DNA from: Candidatus Latescibacterota bacterium
GTDB lineage: Bacteria > Krumholzibacteriota > Krumholzibacteriia > Krumholzibacteriales > WJIX01
Assembly (NCBI GenBank): GCA_030621255.1
Contig: JAUXHZ010000017.1
Location: forward strand, 1 to 10,361
Length of the DNA: 10,361 nucleotides
Direction of reading: 5' to 3'
Made by a program: the position numbers and the translations under genes. The notes under the pieces are model-generated. The model was given only the letters and a program-made list of their open reading frames with translations. It did not search any database and was not told where the DNA came from. The first letter of the stretch is position 1. Every line of letters starts with the position of its first letter. Below are positions 1-8,800 of this stretch, piece by piece.

Positions 1-1776
1 GGGGCATTCTCGGAAGATGAGAGCAGGCTTCTGGTTACAAGTGATAGAACAGGGATACACAATGCTTTCTCCATAGACGTTGAGAGAGGAAAAGTGAAAC
101 AACTCACAAAATCGGAGAAAAATTCAGTTTTCGCCCTTTCATATTTCCCGGCAGATGACCGTTTTCTATATTTGAGCGACAAGGGGGGCAATGAAATATA
201 TCATATTTATTTGCGGAAGAGAGATGGGGAAATCGCGGATTTGACCCCTTGGGAAAGTGCCAGATCTGTTTTTTACGGTTGGAGCTATAACGGGAAGAAG
301 ATTATTTTTGGTTCAAACAAGCGCGACGAAAGATTTATGGATGTTTATCTTATGGATATAGATTCATTCGAACCGAAGATGATCTATCTAAATGACGCCG
401 GGCATGATTTTGGATCTATTTCAAATGATATGAGGTATGTGGCTTTTTCAAAGTCTAAAACGAATAGCGACTCGGACATTTACATATATGACAGAGAAGC
501 CGAAGAGGTGAATCTTGTTACCGGCCACAAGGGAGAAGTGACAAACCGCCCGGCCGATTTTGACACTGATTCAAAGAAGCTCTATTTCCTGACAAACAAG
601 GAGAGGGAATTTACATATCTGAAGAGTTATGACGTTACGAGCGGTAAGATCGAAGTTGTAGAAAAAGCGGACTGGGATATTACCTATTCATATTTCTCCA
701 GGGAGGGGCGGTATCGTGTCACGGGGATAAATCACGACGCGAGAACAAAAATAAGGGTTTACGACAGGGAAAAAAAGGAGCTGGTAAAATTGCCGGATCT
801 CCCCGGGGGCGTTATTACTTCGGTCTGCATTTCAAAAAGCGAAAGGCTTATGAGGTTCTATGTGAATGGATCAAGAGCCCCGAACAATCTGTACATATAT
901 AATTTTAAGTCAGGCAAATACAGGAAGCTGACAGACACTATGAACCCTGAAATCGATATGGAGGACCTCGTTAAAGCTGAGGTGATACGGTATGATTCAT
1001 TTGACGGGGAAGCGATCCCCGCGATATTCTACAGGCCGAAAACGGCCGCCGGGAGGGCGCCGGCCCCCGGATTGATTTGGGTTCATGGAGGCCCCGGCGG
1101 GCAGGCGAGAGTCGGTTATAATTCTCTTATACAGTACCTTGTAAATCATGGATATGCTGTTCTGGCTGTTAATAACAGGGGGAGTTCGGGATACGGGAAG
1201 AGATTTTTCAAGCTGGATGACAGGAAGCATGGCGAGGATGACTTGCGCGATTGTATTGAAGGAAAAAAGTTTTTAATTGGTACGGGGGTTGTTGATAAGG
1301 ACAAAATAGGGATAATTGGTGGAAGTTACGGTGGATATATGGTTCTCGCGGCCCTCGCTTTTGAACCTGAAGAGTTCGCGCTTGGAGTCGACATTTTTGG
1401 AGTATCCAATTGGCTTCGCACTCTGAAAAATATCCCCTCCTGGTGGGAAGCTCACAGGGAAGCCCTCTATAAGGAAATGGGAAATCCGGAGAAGGATGGA
1501 GAATATCTAAGAAAGATCTCTCCTCTCTTTCACGCCGAAAATATTACAAAACCTCTTATGGTTCTCCAGGGAGCAAATGATCCGAGGGTTCTCAAGGTAG
1601 AGTCTGATGAAATAGTCAAGGAGGCAAGGGAAAATGGGGTAGAAGTTAAATATCTGGTTTTTGATGATGAGGGGCATGGGTTTAGAAAGAAAAAGAACAG
1701 AATAGAAGGCTATGGAGCGATCCTTAAGTTTCTGGACAGACACATGAATGAAAAAACTGATGGAGAAAAGGGTTAG
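1..1776 (+). CDS. S9-family serine peptidase (prolyl oligopeptidase/acylaminoacyl-peptidase type), 5' partial
   Basis: Serine peptidase expected to cleave short peptides. The reading frame is open from base 1, so the start lies upstream; the GTG at 94 is internal, because residues before it (SDRTGIHNAFSIDVERG) already look like a TolB/S9 propeller blade. About 591 residues are visible, against roughly 640-700 for full-length relatives. Codons 1 to about 310 are repeated beta-propeller blades (for example SKSKTNSDSDIYIYDRE). The rest is an alpha/beta-hydrolase with the oxyanion-side motif HGGPGG, then NNRGSSGYG. The catalytic triad is complete: Ser in GGSYGG (codon at 1324), Asp in GANDPR (1579) and His in DEGHGF (1675). 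Whether it is cytosolic or exported cannot be judged without the N-terminus. It ends 10 bases before the preferred moxR start, so the two are probably co-transcribed. Family assignment is firm; substrate is unknown. Confidence 0.93.
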   Translation, partial: GAFSEDESRLLVTSDRTGIHNAFSIDVERGKVKQLTKSEKNSVFALSYFPADDRFLYLSDKGGNEIYHIYLRKRDGEIADLTPWESARSVFYGWSYNGKKIIFGSNKRDERFMDVYLMDIDSFEPKMIYLNDAGHDFGSISNDMRYVAFSKSKTNSDSDIYIYDREAEEVNLVTGHKGEVTNRPADFDTDSKKLYFLTNKEREFTYLKSYDVTSGKIEVVEKADWDITYSYFSREGRYRVTGINHDARTKIRVYDREKKELVKLPDLPGGVITSVCISKSERLMRFYVNGSRAPNNLYIYNFKSGKYRKLTDTMNPEIDMEDLVKAEVIRYDSFDGEAIPAIFYRPKTAAGRAPAPGLIWVHGGPGGQARVGYNSLIQYLVNHGYAVLAVNNRGSSGYGKRFFKLDDRKHGEDDLRDCIEGKKFLIGTGVVDKDKIGIIGGSYGGYMVLAALAFEPEEFALGVDIFGVSNWLRTLKNIPSWWEAHREALYKEMGNPEKDGEYLRKISPLFHAENITKPLMVLQGANDPRVLKVESDEIVKEARENGVEVKYLVFDDEGHGFRKKKNRIEGYGAILKFLDRHMNEKTDGEKG

Positions 1777-1782
1777 GGTGGA
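1775..1782 (+). promoter_or_regulatory. Ribosome binding site deciding the moxR start
   Basis: AGGGTGGA lies 4 bases before the ATG at 1787 and overlaps the stop codon of the peptidase gene. The upstream in-frame ATGs at 1748 and 1760 have no comparable site and would add a lysine/arginine-rich 5-13 residue extension, so 1787 is preferred. Confidence 0.55.
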
Positions 1783-1786
1783 TAAA

Positions 1787-2761
1787 ATGAATGACAAACA
1801 ACTTTTGGAAAGATTCGAGCAAGCGTACAGGAAACTCAGAAATGAAATCAGCCGGATAATTATAGGCCAGGATGAAGTGATTTCGCAGCTGCTGACAGCG
1901 TTATTCTCGGGTGGGCATTGCCTGTTAGTCGGTGTTCCGGGACTTGCCAAGACACTTCTGGTCTCAACGGTGGCAAAGAGTCTTAATTTGAAGTTTTCCA
2001 GAGTTCAATTCACGCCTGATCTGATGCCGGGAGATATCCTGGGAACGGAAGTTCTCGAAGAGGACAAAACAACCGGAAGCAGAGTCTTTAGATTTTTAAA
2101 AGGGCCGGTTTTCACAAATATTATGCTCGCCGACGAAATAAACAGAACTCCGCCAAAGACTCAAGCGGCGCTTCTCCAGGCAATGCAGGAACTGGAAGTA
2201 ACTATCGGAGGAAAGACGCACAAGCTCAAATTGCCCTTCTTTGTACTCGCCACACAGAACCCGATAGAACTCGAGGGGACTTACCCTTTGCCGGAAGCTC
2301 AGCTGGACAGGTTTATGTTTGATATAAGGGTTGATTATCCTTCAGAATCGCAGGAACTTGAGATAATTGACACAACGACATCGAGGGATATGGAAGAACC
2401 GGATCATGTTCTAAACGCGGAAGAAATAATGGAGATCAGAGGACTGATAAGAAAAGTGCCCGTTTCCAAAGATGTTCTGGGGTTTGCCGTGAGATTAATA
2501 AGAATCAGCCGCGAGAAAGGTGTTAATGAGGTCGGGCAGTATCTTTCCTGGGGAGCGGGGCCGAGAGCGGGGCAATACCTTGTTCTGGCCGCGAAAACCA
2601 GGGCTGTAATGATGGGGAGGACAACACCTGAAATACTGGATATTAGGGCTGTAGCTCATCCCGTACTTCGCCACAGGCTGGTGACGAATTTCCGCGCAGA
2701 GGCGGATGGCGTAACTACCGACGAGATTATTGACAGGCTTCTTGAAGCCGCGGCTGAATAA
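1787..2761 (+). CDS. MoxR-family AAA+ ATPase
   Basis: ATP-driven cytoplasmic chaperone-like ATPase; in this family it is thought to assemble or activate VWA-domain partner proteins. The 324-residue product is typical in length. Visible motifs: Walker A GVPGLAKT (49-56), Walker B LADEIN (114-119) followed by the MoxR-typical RTPPKTQAALLQAMQE, sensor 1 ATQNP (155-159), arginine finger in EAQLDRF (R175) and a sensor-2-like GPR (R260) in the C-terminal lid. No key residue is missing. The start at 1787 is chosen from its ribosome binding site; the in-frame ATG at 1748 would give 337 residues and overlap the peptidase gene by 29 bases. It is followed after 34 bases by the DUF58 gene, the usual partner. 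The specific MoxR subfamily cannot be named from the sequence alone, so no symbol is given. Confidence 0.95.
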   Translation: MNDKQLLERFEQAYRKLRNEISRIIIGQDEVISQLLTALFSGGHCLLVGVPGLAKTLLVSTVAKSLNLKFSRVQFTPDLMPGDILGTEVLEEDKTTGSRVFRFLKGPVFTNIMLADEINRTPPKTQAALLQAMQELEVTIGGKTHKLKLPFFVLATQNPIELEGTYPLPEAQLDRFMFDIRVDYPSESQELEIIDTTTSRDMEEPDHVLNAEEIMEIRGLIRKVPVSKDVLGFAVRLIRISREKGVNEVGQYLSWGAGPRAGQYLVLAAKTRAVMMGRTTPEILDIRAVAHPVLRHRLVTNFRAEADGVTTDEIIDRLLEAAAE

Positions 2762-2795
2762 GAACCAGAGCCGGAGAAGCTGATTAAAGGAAATA

Positions 2796-3701
2796 ATGAC
2801 AGCTGAAAAACCGGAAGCGGTCAGATTTCTTCAGCCGGAGATTGTAAGCAGATTCGGCAATATGGCTATAAGAGCGAGGCTTATTGTCGAGGGGTTTATA
2901 GCGGGAATGCATAGAAGCCCGTACCATGGATTCAGCGCGGAATTCGCTGAATACAGACGGCACAATCCGGGTGAATCAACGAAAAACATTGATTGGAAAT
3001 TATACGCGAAGACAGATCGTTATTATCTTAAGGTTTTTGAGGATGAAACTAATCTGAGAGCTTCTATTGTGCTCGACAGAAGCGCGTCGATGGCTTTTTC
3101 CAGCGTTGGGATAACGAAGCTGACCTACGCCTCTTTACTCGCGGCCGCCCTCGCTTATTTAATGATTCAGCAGAGAGATGCCGTTGGGCTCGCTATTTTT
3201 GATAACAAAATCAAAACCTTAACGCCGCATAGATCTGTAAAAAAGCATCTGCACCTTTTGCTGAAGGAACTTGAGAATATCACTCCCGGCAGCACAACGG
3301 GGATAGGCAATTCATTGAGCAGTGTGGCGGAGAGGATCAAGCGCCGGGGGCTTGTTATAGTGATGAGCGATCTTATGGACGAACCCGAGAGTATTCTGGC
3401 CAGCCTGAAGCGCTTGCGGCACAGGGGGCACGAGACAATAGTCTTCCATATTCTCGATCCAATGGAACTGAACCTGAATTATTCAAAAGAGGTTAAATTT
3501 GTAAATATGGAAACCGGGAAGACACTGCGCACGCAGCCGTGGTTTCTGGAGTCTGAATACAGCAAAAGGGTAGAGGCCTGGACAAGTTGGCTCGAGATAA
3601 GTTGCAGGGACAACGGAATTGATTATAATTTGCTTTCAGTTGAAACCCCGTTTGACAAAGCCCTTGTTTCATACTTGAACAAAAGATCCAAAATGAGTTA
3701 A
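2796..3701 (+). CDS. DUF58 domain protein with VWA-like MIDAS motif
   Basis: Soluble 301-residue partner protein of the MoxR ATPase; DUF58 proteins are commonly encoded directly after moxR and carry a von Willebrand A-type fold. The DUF58 signature spans about residues 45-89: GFSAEFAEYRRHNPGE, then NIDWKLYAKTDRYYLK and FEDET. It is followed by a metal-site motif DRSAS (94-98) and a later SDLMD that fits the fold. No membrane segment is visible, unlike many longer DUF58 proteins that have N-terminal helices, so this is the short soluble form. The ATG at 2796 is preceded by AAAGGA at 2786-2791 with a 4-base gap. The next gene starts 55 bases on. The family assignment is firm; the biochemical role is inferred from family context. 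Confidence 0.93.
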   Translation: MTAEKPEAVRFLQPEIVSRFGNMAIRARLIVEGFIAGMHRSPYHGFSAEFAEYRRHNPGESTKNIDWKLYAKTDRYYLKVFEDETNLRASIVLDRSASMAFSSVGITKLTYASLLAAALAYLMIQQRDAVGLAIFDNKIKTLTPHRSVKKHLHLLLKELENITPGSTTGIGNSLSSVAERIKRRGLVIVMSDLMDEPESILASLKRLRHRGHETIVFHILDPMELNLNYSKEVKFVNMETGKTLRTQPWFLESEYSKRVEAWTSWLEISCRDNGIDYNLLSVETPFDKALVSYLNKRSKMS

Positions 3702-3738
3702 CAAAAACAATAAATTTCTTCGTGGGTGTTTGTGACGC

Positions 3739-3745
3739 GAGGTGA
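3739..3745 (+). promoter_or_regulatory. Ribosome binding site for the BatA-like gene
   Basis: GAGGTGA precedes the ATG at 3757 by 11 bases. The longer in-frame GTG start at 3742 lies inside this site, which argues against it. The ATG start gives MTFLNPLFL, matching the usual beginning of BatA-type N-terminal domains. Confidence 0.5.
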
Positions 3746-3756
3746 AAGAATTTGAC

Positions 3757-4434
3757 ATGACTTTTTTAAACCCTCTTTTTTTATTTTCCCTGCTGGCAGT
3801 AGTTTTGCCGCTCATTGTCCATATTTTCAGCAGAAGGCGTATTCCCGAGGTTAGATTCAGCACTCTGCGGTTTCTCGAAGGCTCACAACGGCGAAGTATG
3901 CGCAGCGTGAAGCTGAGAAGGCTCTTGCTCCTGATTCTTAGAATGATTGCTGTGGCACTTGTAGCTCTCGCGTTTTCCCGTCCGGTTATAAAAGGGAAGG
4001 TTGCTTCTCTTTTTCCGGGGTCAACCCCCGTGGCGACATGTATTCTTATTGACAGGAGTTACAGTATGGGAATTGAAACAGAGGATGGGCCCCTTTTTAA
4101 GAGGGCGCTGGAGACGGCGGAAGAAATTGCCGGGAACGCCGGAGATGAGGATATGATAATAATTTCTACAATGGATGAAGCAACGCGGAAGATCTATGAA
4201 GGTGAAGGGAAAGGAAGGATTCTTGCCGGGGAGGCTATCGGCAAAATTGACGTTTCATGGAAGGCGGGTGATTTAAGACAAGGGGTCGCGGAGGCGGGAA
4301 AGATGTTGGCTAAGACCGGCTATGAAGCGAGGGAATTGTATCTGATTTCGGACTTTCAGAGATCATCACTTGGGAAGAAGGGTGACTCAGGGGGAATGAA
4401 GCCGGGAAGAGAAGAACTTTTATTATTCCGCTAA
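3757..4434 (+). CDS. BatA-like membrane protein with VWA domain, N-terminal fragment of a frameshifted gene
   Basis: N-terminal part (225 residues) of a BatA/aerotolerance-type protein, a membrane-anchored VWA protein that usually works with MoxR and DUF58 proteins. The first membrane helix is about residues 3-24 (LNPLFLFSLLAVVLPLIVHIF), followed by the family-typical SRRRIPEVRFSTLRFL. A second helix spans about 55-75. A VWA domain follows, with MIDAS motif DRSYS (D99, S101, S103) and the expected ISDFQRS near its end. The frame then runs into KPGREELLLFR and TAA at 4432, which does not resemble the family. The expected continuation lies in the -1 frame. I read this and the next entry as one gene of about 696 residues broken by one missing base, or less likely joined by frameshifting. 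The domain identity is firm; functionality is uncertain. Confidence 0.85.
   Translation: MTFLNPLFLFSLLAVVLPLIVHIFSRRRIPEVRFSTLRFLEGSQRRSMRSVKLRRLLLLILRMIAVALVALAFSRPVIKGKVASLFPGSTPVATCILIDRSYSMGIETEDGPLFKRALETAEEIAGNAGDEDMIIISTMDEATRKIYEGEGKGRILAGEAIGKIDVSWKAGDLRQGVAEAGKMLAKTGYEARELYLISDFQRSSLGKKGDSGGMKPGREELLLFR
4384..4434 (+). other. Frame-change interval joining the two halves of the BatA-like gene
   Basis: The upstream frame is closed by TAA at 4432 and the downstream frame by TGA at 4383, so the shift must occur between them. The downstream frame before the GTG at 4461 already reads TFIIPLRAERGGNVAVED, resembling the linker that follows VWA domains in full-length BatA-like proteins. Adding one G to the five-G run at 4390-4394 gives a continuous frame reading SGGNEAGKRRTFIIPL; from 3757 to 5846 this makes exactly 697 codons. 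No canonical X XXY YYZ slippery heptamer is visible in the interval, so a sequencing error or real indel is more likely than programmed frameshifting. Confidence 0.75.
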
Positions 4435-4460
4435 GGGCTGAGAGGGGGGGGAACGTTGCA

Positions 4461-5846
4461 GTGGAAGATATCTTGTCTCCTTCTGTTGTTATTCACAGAG
4501 GGGAGGTTATTGAGCTGAAAATTGTTTTACGAAACACGGCACAGGATAGAAAAGCTGTATTTCGAATGAGCGTGTTCGTTGATGGAGAAAGAATAATCAA
4601 CAGGGAAATAACATTAATGCCCGGCGAGAAAAGAAATGAAAAAGCCGCGTTTTCAGTGAGTAACACTGGATGGGTAAGAGGGGAAGTGAGATTGAGCAGA
4701 GATAAACTGGCGTTTGACGACAGGAGATTTTTTGTATTGAACGCGTCGGAAAAGATAAAGGTTTTGCTCGCCGGAGGGGGAGATGAGTTCTATTTAAAAC
4801 AGGCCGTGAGCCCCGAAGGTTCAAACGGGGATATGCAATTGTACAAACCCGGCTTGATTGGTATGACAAGCAAGGCGGCAGATAAAGCGGATGTGATAGT
4901 TCTTGGTCCCGGCAAAGCCTTGTGGAAGGAAGATATTGAAATAATTAAAGGGTTTATTGAAAAGGGCGGAGGCGCTCTTATTTTTGTTCGGCCGGAACAT
5001 AAAAAGGCTATTCAGGAAATAAGCGCTTTCTCACCGGATATTCTTTTAAGGAATAAAGAATTAAGGGCCTTTTCGTTGCAGGTGCCCCTGAAGAAACCCG
5101 CCCTTCTTTCCCCCTTCAGCGAGGAAGAGGTGAAAGAGTTTTCCCGGGTGAGGTTCGTAAACGATATTTTTGTAAGAGGAATTCCTGAAAATGCCATTAT
5201 TCTAAGATTCAAGGATCGCTCGCCTTTTGTATGGAAGGAAAGTGTTGGTAAGGGGACGGCGGTTTTTTTCGTATTCGAACCGGGATTACAGGGAGGGGCA
5301 TTTGTTGTGTCGCCATTTTTTCTTCCAATTGTTCAGCAGGCGATTATTGATGTGGCGGGCAAGTCGAAAATGAATGACGATATTAGAGTTGGCCGGCGAG
5401 CGGGATGGGATCGGTATTCAACGGGAAATTTGAAGTGCTATTTTTCCGGCATTGCAGGCAGTAACGGCGAAAATTCATTTGACGGCAAGGCGGAAATCGG
5501 GTTTCGTAAAAAACCCGGGGGGATCATGATAGATTCCGTCAGCAACCCGGGGTTTATTTCAATAGAGGATAAGGAGGGTGTGATAGGGCGGATAGCGGTC
5601 AATCCGGAGGCCAAAGGGGAATCGGATCTTGAATATATGGAAGGCAGAGAAGTCGTAGATTCACTCGGGCTTGCCGATGCGGCAGTTATCAAAGGGGAAG
5701 GGAATATTGAAAGAGAGCTGAAGACGGCTAAGGAGGGACGGGAAATAGCGGGGTTTGTTATATTCGCTGCTATAGTAGTTTTGATTTTCGAAATATTAAT
5801 CGCTCAGGGAAAATTTTCGAAGCGCCGTGAGGAATATGTGGGATAG
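4461..5846 (+). CDS. BatA-like protein, C-terminal fragment (Ig-like, GATase-like fold, membrane anchor)
   Basis: C-terminal part of the BatA-like protein, 461 residues from the first GTG. Residues about 7-92 look like an Ig/CARDB-type beta-sandwich ending in LAFDDRRFFVL, a usual feature of long BatA-like proteins. From about residue 98 (KIKVLLAGGGDEFYL), a class I glutamine-amidotransferase-like fold follows, with ADVIVLGPG and FIEKGGGALIFV; I see no glutaminase triad. A terminal membrane helix spans about 429-447, with a basic tail. The GTG at 4461 sits 9 bases after an eight-G run (4444-4451) that could mimic a ribosome binding site, so separate translation is possible. However, family-like residues precede it in frame back to about 4414, so this is probably not the native start. 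It overlaps the mfd start by 11-20 bases. Confidence 0.78.
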   Translation: MEDILSPSVVIHRGEVIELKIVLRNTAQDRKAVFRMSVFVDGERIINREITLMPGEKRNEKAAFSVSNTGWVRGEVRLSRDKLAFDDRRFFVLNASEKIKVLLAGGGDEFYLKQAVSPEGSNGDMQLYKPGLIGMTSKAADKADVIVLGPGKALWKEDIEIIKGFIEKGGGALIFVRPEHKKAIQEISAFSPDILLRNKELRAFSLQVPLKKPALLSPFSEEEVKEFSRVRFVNDIFVRGIPENAIILRFKDRSPFVWKESVGKGTAVFFVFEPGLQGGAFVVSPFFLPIVQQAIIDVAGKSKMNDDIRVGRRAGWDRYSTGNLKCYFSGIAGSNGENSFDGKAEIGFRKKPGGIMIDSVSNPGFISIEDKEGVIGRIAVNPEAKGESDLEYMEGREVVDSLGLADAAVIKGEGNIERELKTAKEGREIAGFVIFAAIVVLIFEILIAQGKFSKRREEYVG

Positions 5847-8800
5847 TTTAAAAGAAAGAATAAGTGGAATAAGCGAGTATCAAAAGCTGGAGAACTTCCT
5901 TGAATTAGGGAAGAAACAGATTCGTGTATCCGGGCTTGTCGGCAGTTCGAAGAGCCTTGTTGTTGCTTCTCTCATCGAGGGAAGGGATGCTCCCGTAATA
6001 ATAGTAACTCCGGATCCTGTGAGCGCTCGCGATTTTGAAATTGATTTAAAAAACTTCGGTGCCCGAGGGGTTGTTTCTTATCCTGAGGACGAGGTTTTGC
6101 CTTATGACTATCATGAACCTGACAGAGATTTAACAGGAACCCAGATGAGGGCCCTGGACATGCTTGTTAAGGGAGAATGCTTAAGTTTTGTCTGCACTTT
6201 AAGATCTTTTCTTAAAAAGGTGTTCACGCCCGAACAATTCAAAAAATATTTAATGAGAATAATCCCGGGTGAGAGATATGATATGACATCAATAGCCAAA
6301 AGGCTTGCAGCTCTCGGCTATGAGAGGCATCAGATAGTTGAAAGCAAGGGGCAGTATGCTCTTCGCGGAGCTATTATGGATATTTTCGAGGTTGGGGATC
6401 AGTCTCCCGTAAGAATTGAATTTGACGATGATATGATAATTTCAATAAAGGATTTCGACATTGAAACCCAGCGGTCAAATAGCTCAAGAAGCGCAGTGGA
6501 TGTCAGGCCGCCGAGCCACATTGTTTTAAATGATGAAGGGATAGAACGGCTTAAGAGAATGCTGGAATCAAGGATAGGGAAAGAGCCGTTGAGCAGAAAA
6601 CGCGAGTTGATGCTCCCCGCTGACCGGCTGGAAAACGGAATCACTTTCTTTGGAATGGAGCACTACGCGTCATTAATGAACGAAGTAGGGCCGGTGTTGA
6701 ATTATTTCCCGGGAGAACCTCTTGTTGTTTTAGTGGATTATGAGCAGTTGGAAGTGGAAATGACAAGATTCAGGGAGGAAATTGAACGGAGATTTAAAAA
6801 TTCAAAGGGGGAGGGCAGGATATACCCGGAGCCCTCGGAAGTTTATATTGGCGAAGGGAAGCTGGAGGGGCTTTTTAAGAGTTCAAAGTTGTTCCAGCTA
6901 TATGGTTTGAAGGCGGAAAGCGACATTAAATTCTCGACAATTCCGGCAAAAAATTATCGAAGAAAATTTGAGGGATTGTCCAGGGAGATAAAAAAGCTGA
7001 CGAAGGAAGGAACGCAGATTTCCCTTTTTTGTTATAATCGGGCGCAGAGAAGAAGGATGGAAGAGATGTTCGAAGATGCGGCAATCGATATGGATTTCCC
7101 GATTGGGGAAATCTCAAGTGGTTTTAGCTGGCCGGAAGCCGAAGTGCTTTTTTTGAGTGAAGACGAGATATTTGGAAGATTTCACAGGGCCTATAAGAAG
7201 CCAAAATCCCGCAGCAGGTCTTTAACATATGATCCGTCTTACTTCAAACCCGGGGATTTTGTTGTACATGTCGATCATGGAATTGGAAGATATATGGGGA
7301 TGAGAATTCTCGATATGGCGGATGGAGAAACGGAGTGTCTGAGTCTTAAGTATGACGGAGGAGACCACCTGTTTATTCCGGTTGCCGGATTAAGAATGGT
7401 TGAAAAATATACGGGCGCCGGCGGGGTTGATCCGCCTCTATCCAAGTTGGGAAGCGGGACCTGGGCAAAGGTAAGGAAGAGAGCGCTCGCGAGCGCGGAA
7501 AAAACAGCGAATGATTTAATTAAAATGTATGCCGAGAGGGAAATCGCGGATGGATACAGCTTTGGGCCTGACAAGCTATGGCAGAATGAGATGGAGGCGC
7601 TCTTTCCTTATCAGGAAACACCTCATCAGCTCATAGCAACGGAAGAAGTGAAAAAGGATATGGAAAGTCCCCGGCTCATGGACAGACTGCTTTGCGGAGA
7701 CGTAGGATTCGGCAAAACGGAAGTGGCAATCAGGGCGATCTTTAAGGCCGTGCTCTCCGGAAAACAGTGTGCTCTTCTCGTTCCGACAACGGTGCTGGCG
7801 ATGCAGCATTTCGAGACGCTGAAAGAAAGACTTCGCGGATTCCCAGTGAATGTCGCGGTTTTAAGCAGATTTGTATCGAGAAGTGAGCAAAAAAGGGTAT
7901 TAGGAGAGATATCAAAAGGCCGAATTGATATAGTTGTTGGAACACACCGGCTTCTTTCGGGTGACCTCGATTTTCATGATCTCGGACTTGTTGTTGTTGA
8001 TGAAGAACACAGGTTTGGAGTCAAACAGAAGGGAATCTTTAAGAAAATAAAGAAAAACGTGGATGTTCTGAGTATGACGGCAACCCCGATACCGCGAACT
8101 CTTCATATGACACTAGCCGGGATAAGGGATATTTCGGTGATCGATACACCTCCAAGGAATAGATTGCCTATTCAGACAGAAATTCTTCCATTTGATGATT
8201 CCAGAATTGAAGAGGCTGTTATGAGAGAGATTGAAAGGGGGGGGCAGGTTTTCTTTGTTCACAACAGGGTTCAGAGTATTGGAGTTATGGAAGGATATTT
8301 GGAACGTCTTCTTCCCCGGCGCGTAAAAATAGTACATGCCCATGGCCGGATGAAAGGAAAGAAACTGGAAGAGGTTATGTTTGATTTTATGAGAGGAAAA
8401 TACGATATCCTTGTGTGTACCATGATAATAGAAGCGGGGCTCGATTTCCCGAATGTAAATACGATTATTATTAATAACGCGGAAAAGTTGGGTCTTGCCC
8501 AATTGTATCAGCTGAGAGGGCGGGTGGGACGATCAGACAGAAAGGCGTACGCATTTCTGCTTGTTCCCGGAAATCGAGCTTTAACAAGCGAGAGTATGGA
8601 GAGGCTTAAGGCGATAAGTGAATTTGATTATCTGGGAGCCGGGTATAAAGTGGCTTTAAAAGATTTGGAGATTCGGGGGGCGGGGAATATTCTCGGGCAT
8701 CAGCAGTCGGGGCAGATCAACTCCGTGGGGCTCGATTTATACTCCCGGATGCTGAAGAAGGAAATAAAACGGATAAAAGGCGAGACTGTACGGGAGGATA

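Noticed and set aside
1507..1950. 147-residue open frame on the - strand across the peptidase/moxR boundary
   Set aside because: It is antisense to two well-supported genes, its composition is serine/leucine/isoleucine-rich shadow coding, and no domain is recognisable.
3675..3756. Possible promoter before the BatA-like gene (TTGAAC with an AT-rich stretch downstream)
   Set aside because: With a 17-base spacer the -10 candidate matches only about half of TATAAT, and TTGAAC lies in the DUF58 coding end. The 55-base gap has no other promoter or terminator signal.
4390..4425. Programmed -1 frameshift slippery site in the BatA-like junction
   Set aside because: The candidates A GGG GGA and T TTA TTA do not fit X XXY YYZ, and no obvious stimulatory hairpin was seen right after them.
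8113..8502. 129-residue open frame on the - strand
   Set aside because: It lies wholly antisense to the conserved helicase core of mfd and has no recognisable motif.
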